NCBI GenBank assembly: GCA_013398615.1
Contig: VZSR01000520.1
Span: 21,654,418-21,718,417 of the forward strand
Reading direction: 5' to 3'
DNA: 64,000 nt
Source: Brachypodius melanocephalos
Taxonomy: Eukaryota; Chordata; Aves; Passeriformes; Pycnonotidae
Within the stretch, counting starts at the first letter, position 1, and every line of letters starts with the position of its first letter. A program made the position numbers and the translations under genes. A model generated the notes under the pieces. It was not told where the DNA came from, searched no databases, and saw only the letters and a list, made by a program, of their open reading frames with translations. This document shows positions 12,906 to 25,665 of this stretch, piece after piece.

Positions 12906-15900
12906 GCATAGTATATATTCCCCTAGCAGATATTAGCCTAGAGAGTACATAAGAAAATCCATGGCTAATTCATTTATGAGAGCAGTATTTTAGATTCTGG
13001 AGAGTGTGAGTACAACAACTAAATTATACACTGCAGATTTAGTTTATTTGCTTTCACAGAAATATTTGAATCCAAGCCCCCATCCAGCAGCTTTTCTGTT
13101 TGCCATTAATACATAGAACATAGAGCTCCAACTGCATGGCAGAACATTGATTCTTGTTCTTTAAACTGCACATAGATCTTTGGATCACGATTTAGGAGAG
13201 AGAAATCAGGCTGAAAATCAGGAGCATTTCACTGAAATTCACTGAAACATTCTGGGAAAGGGTAGACAGCCAGGAGGCAAATGCTGAGTGAAGCCTTTGA
13301 TCATAAAACCTACCTGGTGCCACAGAATTATTTAGATAATATTTTAGCCATGAAGAGACAAAGCATTAAGAACAAGACAGCACCCAACAGTTTAAGGGGA
13401 CAATTCAAGATTAACTTTTGTTTTCTCCTCAGATAATACACCTCATAATGTTATCCATAGAAGCTCAATGCATGGTGAATAGAAAAGAGCTCTCCTGACT
13501 CCACTGTACTACCTTCTGACCGCTTCAGCCTGTACAGATTTGGAAACCTTGTGTGTTCTTTTTACTTTGAGTCTTCTTCCAGGAAGCCTTTACTGACCAT
13601 GGGCTGACACTACCTTGAATTTTAGATCCTTGAACAAAATCACCAGCGCAAAAAGCTCACGCTTTGCCAACAGTGCTCACAGCCGCAGACACTACCTGTG
13701 GGAGGAGAATGAAAAACTTTGAGAATTTCAAGGTAGCAAGTGTTTTAGGCACAAGCAAGAGGAGCACTAACATTCTTGGTTGAAATTTTTCTACCAGATT
13801 GCCCTTCTTTTCATGGCAGTTTTGTGCTCACAGCAGTGTCAGGCTGTCTGGAACTGCCTTAGAGTATCCTGTCTTGTTTTCATAAAAAGGTTCTGGAAAC
13901 AAATTTCAATGATACAGAGCTTGCTAAGATCATCACAAGCAGTTGCTGTTGTTCAAAATAACACAGAAAATGTTGGAGGCAAAGAAATTTTCAATATTCT
14001 TAGAAGAAAGAACACACAAAAGAGTCCCAATGCAAACAGTAACACGTTGTCTCTTCCCAGGCAAGGATTTTCCAGTGGTACCACTAACCTAAATGGACCA
14101 AAGACAGATTGTTAAGCACAGAGAATGGCAGTCACTTAAACCAATAACTTGGTTTTCTCAGGTAGAATGTGATCCTTGTATTTCAAAGTGACTGTAAAAA
14201 TCACGGATTCAGAATACAGGTTTTATCAAAAGATATCATAAAAACATAAGTTTTCACCATTGTAGACATGATCTTGAAAAAATTTAAACCACTTTCCAGA
14301 AGTTGCAGTCAACTGCATAAAGAACTTAATCAACAATAGCAATTGTATTTAATTTCTGTGGTAAGTGGATAGTGATACAGAACTTGCTATAAAGTCCATG
14401 AAAATTCTACTATAAGCTAGAGGTGTGAGAGCCAAAAAGCAAAAGATTAAGACAGGGCTAAAGCAAACTTAATACAGTAAGACATAGTATAGTTTAATAT
14501 ACACATTATTATGTAGAAATTTTAGAGGTAATACTTTTTTCTAAAGACCTTTAAATCATAAAATCCAAAACATTTTTATCCCAAGATACAAAGACTATAA
14601 GTAGGAAGTCAAAAAGCACCAGTATCTTGTCTTCAACAAGTTGATTTTTTTTTTTCAAGGAAACTTGTTTAATTTTCATAGAAATATCTTAGAGGACAAT
14701 AAACATTTGTTACAACAATAAAGGTCTGAAATGGTCCCTTTAATTGATGCCATGGCAGTTCAAATGAAAGAGTTTACTTTTTGAAAGATTTTATATAACA
14801 ATTTTTCAAGGGCAATTTTAAACAATGAAAGTCCAATCTTTTATGAAAATACTTCTTCATTAAATCTATCAATCAAATGAAAACTTGCACTTCAGCTGTT
14901 AAAAAAATCCACATATAACACTGAAAGTTTAAGATAGATAAAATATTAGAGCTGAAAAACAGTTAATAATGCAAATAAGGGCAGGTGATAGCATCAATTC
15001 AAGCCATTTGAATTCAGTAAATTAATACATTTTCTAAATCCATTACAAAATCATTGAGTTTTCAATGCCAAATATCCAATCCAGATCTTGCAAGAAAGAC
15101 TGCAATTTGATTGAACGTATTGAGAAACATCCACAGCCCCATCAAATACAAATGAAATATGTGTCCATGACATGTTTTTGTCTATAAGTTCCAGTTTCAG
15201 CTACAAGCACCTGATTATTTAACTTGATCTGCTTCAGGCTTTCACATTACAGAAATAACACAGAATTCCATTCAGAAAAATCTCTGTTTATTTATCCATA
15301 CTGAATGTTAGTTCTTTTTTTTTTGAAGCGGTGAAGCTGATAGAAACTGTTTTAAAGATACTGGCAGCGCATGTTGTAGGTGAGAGATATTTCAACGCTA
15401 TCTACCACATTGAATCATGCCTTTGGTCCATAGTGAGATAATCCTGACTCATATGGTAAGTAATTTTATTCCTGCAAAGAATTGCACTACTCTAGTCAAT
15501 AGAGATGTAGAAGGGCTCACTTTTGAGCAAAAAGAAGTGAAAATTCATGTTTGGAACTTTACTGGGAGTGGTATCACATTTTTTGTGTTTAAGAATCGTA
15601 CTCTCGCTAAAACTCATAGGTGTTAGTTTGGTTTAGTTTTGCAATGCAACTATATTTCAAAGTGAAATAAACAATTTTTCACCCCTGAATTAAGGGGTTC
15701 ATTTTATTGGTTCAGCTGTTGCTCTGGGGTGGGGGAAGTGCAAATTAAGGAAGATTGCAGAAGAAAAAAAAGTCAATGAAAAGTCTTTTGAGATTGCAGT
15801 CATCGCTCTTCAAAAATTACATTTTGTGTCCTCAGAATACACTGATCCCTGGTGGAATTTGCTTACTTTAATTAGCAATTTCTTCTCATCAATCCAACCT

Positions 15901-16029
15901 AAATCTGCACTGACCTAAATTAAAGGGGTACATCTCACACAATACCTCTGGGAGAATAGATGACAATTATCATTGCAAACCCTATTTTTCTAAACATTTG
16001 CAATAACTGCATTAAAAATCTATCAAAAA
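12906..16029. other. Unique AT-rich non-coding stretch
   Basis: No gene or repeat recognised. A frame at 13780-14115 begins with a hydrophobic, signal-peptide-like stretch, but its first codon is TTG and there is no family resemblance. I treat it as chance. Confidence 0.5.
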
Positions 16030-16145
16030 AAATAAAACAAAACAAAAACCACTGCCACCCCCCCCCCCAAAAGAAAAAAACCAAAAAAAACCAAACAGAA
16101 ACCCAACAAAACCATACTGTAGGTTTGTTTTTTTTTTTTTTTTTG
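16030..16145. repeat. A/C-rich tract with C11 run and facing T run
   Basis: A-rich sequence with C spacers contains an 11-base C homopolymer at 16058-16068, then A runs with cc spacers. After a short non-repetitive gap it meets a T run at about 16129-16144. The A-rich and T-rich halves face each other and could pair as an imperfect hairpin. Homopolymers of this kind are prone to length errors in assembly. Confidence 0.85.
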
Positions 16146-19100
16146 TTACCTGAAGACCAGACAGAGTAACCTGGAAAAAATAGGATACTGTACAAGCTGT
16201 AGTAACAAGCCATAGGGCAGTGTTACCTGAAGGTAAAAGAGAGAAGAAAAAAGGTAAGGTGGAAGCAATTCCAATGTTGAGAGAGTTCCTACTATTCCCT
16301 ACTTTCTGTCTCCCAAATCATGATCTTTCAAATTCTGGTGCCAAAAATACATGACAGCAAATACAGACCTTTCCAATAAACGATCCACAGTTACAGGGAA
16401 TTCTGTTACCAAGGCCACAGCCTTATAGAAGCTGTGAAGCAATGTGCTGGCTTTCCCACAGGATGTAAAGGTGATACTGCTCATCTGAGATGTGGGAAAA
16501 ATCACCAATTACAGTCTATGTGGGGCAATGAAGATTACGACAAATGTGGAGTGGTTTCTGAGCAAGAAGGGACTGAAAAGTTGATTCTCTTCAGTTTTGG
16601 AAATATAAAATGATAAATAAACAATAAAATAAATAAATGAGCTCATATGATAGAAGTCTGTGGAATCACAAAAAGTCACCAAAAAAATGAAAAGGAATGA
16701 TTATTTCTTATTTCCCATAGTGTAAAAACTATGAAATGTCAAACTTAATATATTGTATTGAAACAAAGTTTTGTAGTGTTCAAAGGGAAATATAACTGGG
16801 ACAGTATTAGTTTTACAAGAAAAAGGTTAAAAAATCATGAAGGTTTTTTTTCTGGATAAATATTTAGATTGCTTTTCATTTTATATTTAGAAGGTTTCAA
16901 AATTATCTGTCATCTTTTAGATATTGGATTGAATAGAGCATTACACACATAAAGCATTTTTTTCTGTAGCTGTGGAACTTTTGTCTGTGTTGATATTGAC
17001 TCTGGTATGGAAGTCTTAGACAATCATATGAAGTGAACACACAAACAGAAAAATACTTATGTAATTCAGTCAATTCACCTACATCAGGGAGCACACTGAA
17101 GGTATGACACTTAGATTGAAATTCAGAGTGTTCAATCTCCTACAAGATAATAGTATTTGGTGTTGGGTTTCATCTGTTTATGTAGGTGAAAATCTGTTTA
17201 CACAACAGAATTACGAATGGTGTGAGACTGTTTACATCTAAGGCGGTGTTTTGGAATCATTTCTACTCAAGAACTGAATAAAGTAGAAGAGCAATGTATT
17301 ATGAATCTTTGGTAAGCTGCTAATGCAGCTGTTTATTTTATAATGAGAAAGAAAAATGCCAGGTAAGCTGTATTTAAAGTTTTTAACTTGGGGAGGTCAA
17401 TATCTGATTCTGTACTTTCAGAGAGTGATGATCTGGTAAAATTTCAGCAATCTTGGCATAAATTATATTATATGTGATTCACATAAATTACTATTAATAT
17501 ATTTGCTTAGCTTCTTGCAATTTGTCAAAAGCTATTTCCACTTATATTTTAAATACTGTGCAAAAGAGATATGATTAAAATAGTCATTTAGTCTCTATAT
17601 AAGTGAGTAAATTTCAATTACCTTTCTTTCTACTGCTGCATAATCAGAGATGTTGGTGTTAAAAGAATGTTTCCTTTCCAAACTCTCCTTGCTACCTTAT
17701 ATGAATGAAACAATTATTTGTTTATAATGTGAATAAAGAGAACTCTTACACATTATTCTTGTAAATTTTATTATGTTAAAAGTAGGATTTATCTGAAAGT
17801 CCTATAATTGAATAATAAATTATGCAATAATTTTGCAAGCAAGAAGGAAAATCTACATCCGTAATTGAGTTATGATAAACATGAGAAACAGAGAACGTGC
17901 TATTAAATGTAGTAGATGCATAGAGGAGAAGAAGGATACAGGATAAAGGAATATAAAAGTAGAAAAGAAGAAATTATACTAGAAATACTCATACATATTT
18001 TATAGAAAGGAATAAGATATGCTGTTCAGTAATTCCAGAGATGCATTTGAGATGTTATAGGACAGAATTAATCAACCTGGCTTCTATGAATACAGAAGAA
18101 CTGTGTAGTAGGTCTTAGGAAAAGGTTTAATACTGCTTTTATACTGGTTTATATCAAGATGCAAGGATATTAATGTTCTCTAGCTACATGTTCTTACTAT
18201 TGGACTAGGTCTGACAGTCTGAACAAAAGTGTCTAGAAATGAAATTCTGTTGAACCAGTGCCATTGGCCTCACCAGCCTCAGTATCTCAGGGCAACTGAG
18301 TTTCAGCAAATGAGCCAGAGGAGTTGGCACTGTTAGAGCATCAGAAACAAAAGTGTCTAGATTTCAGGCTTTTTCATTATCTTTTGAAGAAGGGCCATGA
18401 ACAAGCTAGCATGTATGTTTGTAAGATTAGATACAAAATATTGCACTCCTTCCCTAAATGTACATATGCCATAGCTGATGCACGTGACTGTTCTATCTCT
18501 ATTATCGTGCACATGACCTCTGAATTAAGTGACAACTATCATGCTATGTTGATAACTATTTTTTTTCCTTTTCTGTTCAGTATAATGGAAGTGGAAAGGT
18601 GAGATGCAAATGATTTCATTCTGAAAAGCACTACTCTCACAGTGGTTTATGTTATTTTCTTGCTCTTTTTCCTTGTCCAAATATAAACAAGATTATTGGC
18701 TGCATTAAATGGAAGATTTTGCTATATCTTTTGACTAATGTTGACCATCAAGTATTGTGCATAAAATCTAATTAGTTTGTTGATTTCATTCACTATCTTT
18801 GGAAAAATGTTCCATTACTATGCTAATAGAAATAGCTCTTGTTTCCACACTGTCCTGATAGACTGTAATATGAACCCACTAAAAGTCAAATTCCTTCTTA
18901 ATTTATGGCCTGTGCCACAAAGTGTTGGCTAAAGGCTAAAGAACCTGCATTATCCAAGTCTCTGAAGTTGTACCACAGAATCTGGCTATTGGATGGTTCT
19001 ATAGTGGTTTAAAACTCACTTCTCTACACCAGCATAAAACAGTACATAATGCAAAACCCTCATTTTTATACGTTAGATTCTGGAAAATAAATTGTGCTTT

Positions 19101-20602
19101 GAAATAATACATTACAGGTTACTGGTAAATAATGAATACATTTTTAAAATCTTAACAATTTTTAAGAATTAGTGCAGATGAGTCAGCACAATGTGCATGA
19201 AATCTTGCCATTGTTTCATTTAGACTGTATCTTACATCAAAAAGTGACTAAATTGACAAGCACAGCACCTGAAGATTATTTGGTGTGGTTCCAGGAAAGT
19301 AAAATACCATTTGTCTTTCACATACAGTGTGAGGAAAAAGATGCAGTGAAAAAGAACCATGATCTTGTGTATGCAGATTTCATAGGCATGCACATTGCAA
19401 TGCCAACAGCTAAAGACACAGTCTCTGTTTGATTTTGCCATCTCACTGGTGTCAGTCCTTCAGTAATAATCTTTCCACCTAGAAAAACTTGTTTTTCTTC
19501 AGCCATCATCAGCCAACCCAGCTGCCATCCATAAGGTTTCTGTTAATGTGTGCTGCTTTTATACCTCAGGGCTAGATTTTTAGGGGTGGAAAGGTTAGTC
19601 GAAATTTAGCTCGAGCAACCAGTAAATAGATCTGTGTAACTGAGAGAAATAAAAAACTTATTAACCTAAAATTCAATTATCTTTCTGATATGGCTTAATT
19701 TAAAAAATACTTTAAGGCATGTTTGAAGTATGATTATTTAGTGTTGATCAAGAAGCAAACAATACAAACTCAGCACACTTAGCTGCATTCATCCCAATAT
19801 TGTGATCAACTCATTGTTATGTTTAAGATGAGCTATTTCATTTCCTGAGGCCTTCTCCCCAGGGATCCTCCTTCCCAAACCATTTTCTCAGAGCTATGCA
19901 TGTATTTTGAAAAGAAATCTGCTGGGATAAGAGCTGAGAAGATGAAATACAAGGCAGGGGATCAGAAAGTGTGAGTATGTAGAAGAAAATAAAAGACAGG
20001 AGCAAAAGGGGATAAATAAAACTGTTGGATGAAAGAAAACAAGAAAGAACATGGCTACAGGCTAAAAGAGAAATTCCTTTGCCAGCTTAAAACCCTGAGG
20101 CTGTTTACAGGATAGAAATATAAGATGTATTGCTCTTGGAATGGAAAAGATAATTTATTAAAATTTGAATATTCCAACACATTATTTATTTTATTCTTCA
20201 TAACTTAAATTTTCATACCATGTGCAAGTGGAGCTTTCACCAGTTACTTTTAGGATGAGCATCATTTTATTTCTTCGGAAATAACAGATGTTATTTTTTG
20301 AAGTTGTAGAAAGAACATGCACTAAAGCCAGATGTTCAATGAAACACCTAAACTTCCTGGTTTTGAGAGCCTTGGGGACAATGAATTATATCTCTTTCAA
20401 AACTGATATATCACATATGCCAAACCTACTGGAAACTGCAATGGAAGCACCAAATTATTTCTTTTTCAGAATACGAGCCAAAAGTTTTCAGCCAACATCC
20501 TCTGATCTGTACTCATAGTAACACACTGATCTAATCTAAAAATTTGTTTATATTTTGGATCATAAATTATAAAAACTTCCTTACCACTTGTAAAGGAACA
20601 AG
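16146..20602. other. Unique AT-rich non-coding stretch
   Basis: No recognised gene or transposon. An AAAT-type simple stretch lies near 16610-16640. The frame at 19172-19432 starts with GTG, not ATG, and resembles nothing known to me. Confidence 0.5.
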
Positions 20603-20646
20603 TAGTGCTAAAATGATCTTATTTTAGTGCTAAAATGATCTAATTT
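20603..20646 (+). repeat. 22-bp tandem duplication
   Basis: Copy one at 20603-20624 and copy two at 20625-20646 are adjacent and match at 21 of 22 positions (core tagtgctaaaatgatct). The high identity suggests a recent slippage or duplication event. Confidence 0.95.
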
Positions 20647-23284
20647 ATCTTTGATCCATGTTCTGATAGAAAAGAACTTAGCATGGTTAGAGTGTTAGTA
20701 TGTCTGAGTTCTAACAAGCAGCTACCACGTTACACTCATGTGACACTTGCTGGCCCCTGAAATGGGTTTTTGTTGCTAAGAATGAAAAGCTGGCTGAGGA
20801 GGCTGAGACCATTCCACCAAAGGCAAAAGCAGAACAGAGGGATCTATACTCTGCCATGTCTCCTGTAAAGGAACACTATTTGCAGTGCCCTAACTCTAAA
20901 AGATTTTTTAAGACTGTCTTTGGGTTTACACCAGAGGAAATGTAATTTTCATTCCAAACTCGTTATAACTTTTTCTTAATATTGTGTGTATTGATCAATC
21001 ACATTTAGACCATCTTTGGGGAAATTTTTGGAATGGTTTGAGATGGAAATTGTTAGGATTATAAAGAATCACAAAATAGCAAAGCACCTTGCACTAATCT
21101 CAAGGTGGATACTGCAGCATAGCCTTGACTAATCGAATAAAACTATCCCTGTTTCAGAAAATCTCTGTTTGACAAATAGATCATCATTAGTCCACAAAGG
21201 GTACAGGGGATGTCCTGCCTGGACTCCAGCTGTCACTGCTGAAGTGCTAGGGCCTCCAACAAGCTCTGTGTCCAGGTTGCCAGTCCCCTACTTGTGGTAC
21301 CCCAGAGAACCTCTCTTCGGGCAGCTCTATCATGCCACAATCTGCTTTATCTACCACAGGTAAAAAATAGGACATGAAGCCCAAACATCTGAGTGTGGAT
21401 GAAATGGGAATGTGACAGAGCAAACTTTGGACTGCACTAAAGAGAAAGCTGCTACCAAGAAGGATAGGTCTTCAGATCAGAGGACCTGAATTCTCCTAAA
21501 ATCTACTTTTCTATTTATCACTGATAGAAAATGGAAACAATAATTTATTTCCATGAGGCCACTGGGCCCAGTAAGCAAAATAAATAATAAATGGAAAAAA
21601 AAAAGTTTGGTTTAGTTTTGCATATCTTGTATGGATGATGCTGAGTGGGTAATTCTGCCTCCACCATGAAGGGAGGAGGTAGGTGTGCAGATTGGCCCTT
21701 CCCCAGGAAGTTTCCCAGGTATCTCTCTGCATATGGAAAAAACTGTAAACTGACATCTTTGCTGACCATCTCACCTCAGATAAGGCAGTCTAGCACAGAT
21801 ACAGCATTTACAGAGCAATAAACCTCTCAAAGGAAAATATCATATCATAGCAGAAGAGAACTGAAGCCTCTAGAAAAGTTCTCTACAGCATTGGGTAAAT
21901 GCATAACGATTCATTAGATATTTTTGTTTTTTTCTTTGAAAATTCATTTGTCACTGGTGTTTAACATAAAAGACAAAGAGAGTATATTTCTTTTCTGTGT
22001 ATTTTTCACTTGCTGTTTAGACTGAGACAGAAAGTGAAAAACTTCAAAGGATTTCTTGAAATATATATGTCGACCTGGACTAGAAGTATCGAACTTTTAG
22101 TACTTTTTCAGGTTAGTACTTTTCCTGGAAGAGATTCTGAACCAATTTTCTGTTTTATGTCCACCATTTCACCAAGACAATTCCTGACAAGCAATTTCTT
22201 TTTATTTTATTGTTTGCCTACGAGTAGCATCATAAACTAGGTGTATAGTAGAAGTAACATAATTTCTTTTAGTTACAGGCTTTCTTTAATAGTCTATAGA
22301 ATGCCATGCCAGTCTTGAAGTAAATACAGCATTCCAGGACAAAACTTTGCTGAATGCCACCCTGTATTCAATCTCTTTTAAAATTTGTAAACTCCCATTT
22401 ATATCTAGAAATATAGTTAATATCAAAATGAAATAATTAAAAACAAAAAACAAACCACCATCTTGGATATTTATAAGAGATAAATTGACATATTTAGAGA
22501 GGATGAAGCTTCTCTAACTTCCCCTTGAGAAATGTTTCCCATTACAATGTGAAATTGCTCACATAAGCAGGATTAGCTTTAAACTTAAATGACTCAGAAA
22601 TGACAATCACCTTTTTTAACAAGAGGAGCCCAAATCCAAGATTTAGGCATTATAAATACATATTATAGTTTACTGATACTAAGAGTTCTGCATCAAAGAT
22701 CAATGTATTGAAACATTACATCTACACAGGGCAACTGCCATGGTCAGAAACTTGAGAATGCCATTCTGCAATACATAATTTTATTGATGAAGTAATTTCT
22801 ATATGAGGAATTCCTGGGGCTTGATGAAAATTATAAAGTAGCCAAGCGGATTTGAATATGAAATAGCTATTTACCACTCTTGTAGACTTGACTTTTTGGA
22901 AAGGATTTTTACTCTAGAGAATATGTGAGGTCAATGACATATCGATAATCTCTGTCAACAAACTGGAAAAAAGACTTTTTTTTTTTCTTTTAATTTAAAA
23001 GGCAGAGAGATCCATTTGCAAAAATAGATTTGATTTTTCTGATTTTTCTATTCAAAGAAATGTCCAAGACATTTTTAATATTTTAAGAATGTCATTAATT
23101 CAGCTCAACAGAGGTCTAAATATATAGCCCATATTGCAACATTTCAGAGCTGAGAGGAGAAGACAAAATTGTTTTTGTGCCAAAGATCTGGGCCTTAGTA
23201 TTTCCTATTTTTACAGATTTTATTGGATATATTCATGTTTTCCTGAATTACACTTTCCCTCCAGCCTCAGTTTTGATCATAAGC
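20647..23284. other. Unique AT-rich non-coding stretch
   Basis: No recognised gene. A GC-richer patch at about 21190-21360 has an open frame of 64 codons, with no family resemblance and no repeat assignment that I can defend. Confidence 0.45.
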
Positions 23285-23745
23285 AAATCCAAAAAAGGGT
23301 GACAAAGGTGTTGGATGGTTTAGAATATGTATCTTATGAGGAGTAGCTGAGGAAACTGTGATTGTTCAGTCTGGAGAAAAGAAGGTTCAAGGGGAATCTC
23401 GTTGCTCTCTGAGGAATGGAGAAATTCCTGAAAGGAAATTGTGGTGAGGTGGGGGTTGTTCTCTTCTGCCATGTCTCAAGTGAAAAGATGAGATGAAATG
23501 TGCTTAAATTGCACCCAGGGAAGTTCAGATTAAATATTGGGGGAAAAAAATTACTGAAAGGGTGGTCAGGCACTCAAATAAACTTCCTCTGGAGGTGGCA
23601 GTCACTGTGTGTGGAAGTGTTTAAGAGGCACCTGGATGTGGCACTTGGGGGTGTGGTTAAGGGGTGATTTGAGAGGTGCTGAGGTGTCAATTGGACTAGA
23701 TGATCTTGAAGGTCTCTCCCAGCCCTGATGATTCTGTGGTTCAAA
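23285..23745 (+). mobile_element. CR1 LINE 3' end, sense
   Basis: The plus-strand translation near the left end reads QKRVTKVLDGLEYVSYEE, typical of the CR1 ORF2 C-terminal region. The DNA then runs through CR1 landmarks (gttcagtctggagaaaagaa, aagttcagattaaat, cctctggaggtggcagtcac) into the 3' UTR with ttggactagatgatcttg and a terminal ccctgatgattctgtggttc. It is 5'-truncated. Frameshifts, deletions and stops make it non-functional. Confidence 0.94.
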
Positions 23746-24589
23746 AAGTCCAGCAACCCAGCCCCTAAGGTGCATGAGAATTGACTGAAGATTCAAAGAA
23801 AGAAGACAAAGAAGGAAGAAGATTTTCTGTACCTTTTGTTCACAAAATTATTCACATTCTCACTCAAAATCTTGTTCTCTTTATATTAATGTAATGATGC
23901 TTTAACCAAAGCAAAAATTAGAACAGTTTTATCTTGGTGACTGTGTGGAGTGAGCCCTCACAATCCATCAAAACAGACTAAGATTTTCAGAAGATTATGT
24001 ACTGTTATCTATTACCCAATACAAATGTTTTTCTCACTTGCTTTTGTTTTTGCTATAAGGCATGAAAGTGAAGAATTACACATTTTCTCTTTATAAAGCA
24101 AATATAACACTAAGGCAAGTACTGGAGATGTCAAATCAGCATTGCAAATGTTGGAAAAATAAGATGACTAGTCTGTGAAACTTCATTAAAAATAAAACGA
24201 GATTTTCAACTATCAATTTCCTCTTTAAAATTTTATCACTGCTGTCTAAAATTCAATTTGAAGTTTAATTTTATTTTCAAGTTGAGATAATTTAGTCTAT
24301 TGAGAATGTATCTTTGGGGCACTACAGGTTTTCCTCAGTAACTGTGTATCTCATTCCTGGTGGCTTCTAGCAAAGAGCAAAGGGGAGAAGTAAAGATGAA
24401 TTACCGCCGAAACTCTATCTGATGACAGGTGATATTATAAATGTTATTAAAGATTTAGCAGTAGGACGCTGATACTGTCAAAAGGCTTTTTCAGGTGCCA
24501 GATAATATACTGAAGCATTGCTGTAGTTGTAATTAGGACAGAAATAAGTCAATTGCTAGAGAAGCAAACAAGACTTTAAAGCTTCTCAG
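23746..24589. other. AT-rich non-coding stretch
   Basis: Nothing recognised beyond short A/T runs. Confidence 0.5.
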
Positions 24590-25245
24590 GTCCATAAATA
24601 AAGCAGGGCACACCTGACACACCACCCCACCTTACCAGAAACAGTGACACACATGACCATGACCCACCTTAGGACAAAAAAGGCACCCAAGTACATTCAA
24701 GTGTCTGAGCCCCTGACTCACTCTCCCAGTGGAATGGAGCAGGAAAAGTATGAACAATCTTAGTATGAGATATAGAAGGTTTGAACAGATAAAGCAAAAT
24801 CCGTGCATGCAGAGTTACACAAGGAATTCATTCACCACTTCCCATGGGCAGGCAGGTGTTCAGCCATCCTCAGTAAAGCAGAGCTTCAATATGGCTAAAA
24901 ATGAGTTGGGAAAACCAACACGAAACACGCATCCCTTCCTACTCCTTCCCCCAGCTTTCAACGTCATTACACTACAGAATGTACGTCATTGTACAGAACA
25001 TGTTTTTCCTCAGTTGGGGTGAGCTGTCCCAGGTGTGTCCCCTGCCAATTTCTTTTTCACTCCCAGCCTCCTCGCTGGTAGGGTGGTGCAAGGAGTAAAA
25101 AGGTCTTTTTGTAAGCCCTGCACAGCAGGAATGAAAACATCACTGAGTTATCAATGCTCTTTTCAGAACAAATGTAAAATTTGGCCTCATAGTATCCACT
25201 GTGAAGAAAACTAACACTATCCACCAGTGCACAAATGGACTCAAC
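24590..25245 (+). mobile_element. Possible LTR-retrotransposon fragment
   Basis: This GC-richer stretch, particularly 25060-25245 (cagcctcctcgctggtaggg through gaatgaaaacatcactgagt to gtgaagaaaactaacactat), reads like a sequence widely repeated in bird genomes that I associate with LTR elements. I cannot confirm the family, strand or limits from memory alone. No retroviral protein motif is readable. It could instead be unique DNA with a chance GC peak. Confidence 0.4.
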
Positions 25246-25288
25246 TATAACAAGAGCACGTGCTGATGAGGGTTTCATGACACTTATT

Positions 25289-25352
25289 GATGATACTTTG
25301 GTGATCCTAATGTCCCCCTTGCAACTCAGGATCTTACATGATTCTGTGATAG
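25289..25352 (+). mobile_element. CR1-type 3' tail, possibly end of a degraded SINE
   Basis: The order ggtgatcctaatg, cttgcaactcagga, then acatgattctgtgat follows the conserved last 60 or so bases of CR1. Just upstream (about 25252-25280) an agagcacgtgctgatga-like stretch followed by gggtttcatgac weakly recalls a tRNA-Ile-type SINE head with a deletion. The piece may therefore be a decayed relative of the SINE at 54683-54810. The CR1-like tail is fairly secure and the SINE reading is tentative. Confidence 0.65.
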
Positions 25353-25616
25353 TCTTCAGTAAGTGTAGCTCTAGAATACATCAACTTTGTTAAGAGCAAT
25401 GTAATCTCCAAAGATTAGATCATACAAAACTGAAAGAAGTTGGGTAGACCGGCATCCTTAGGGCTGAACTAATAAAGTAAAAGCCAAGGAAAGCCCAAAA
25501 ATGAACACGAAGTTCTTAGCTAAGAAATGATTGAGTAGTTCAGTTCTACTAGAGAAAGAGATAACATATGAAAACTTTTATAGCAACAGCTCCTCATGGC
25601 TTACATTGAGATACAC

Positions 25617-25665
25617 ATCAGAATAAATCAGATCAGAATAAATCAGATCAGAATAAAACAGATTT
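25617..25665 (+). repeat. 15-bp tandem repeat, three copies
   Basis: The unit gaataaatcagatca occurs at 25621-25635 and 25636-25650 exactly, with a third, diverged copy at 25651-25665. The preceding atca extends the register. Confidence 0.95.

Noticed and set aside
13780..14115. 111-codon frame with signal-peptide-like start
   Set aside because: The first codon is TTG, there is no upstream ATG context, no family resemblance and no splice evidence. The hydrophobic start is likely chance.
19172..19432. 86-codon frame as a possible small protein or exon
   Set aside because: It starts with GTG, which is not a normal vertebrate start. No motif or homologue was recognised.
25617..25665. CRISPR-like array
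   Set aside because: The three units are contiguous with no spacers, and this is vertebrate nuclear DNA.
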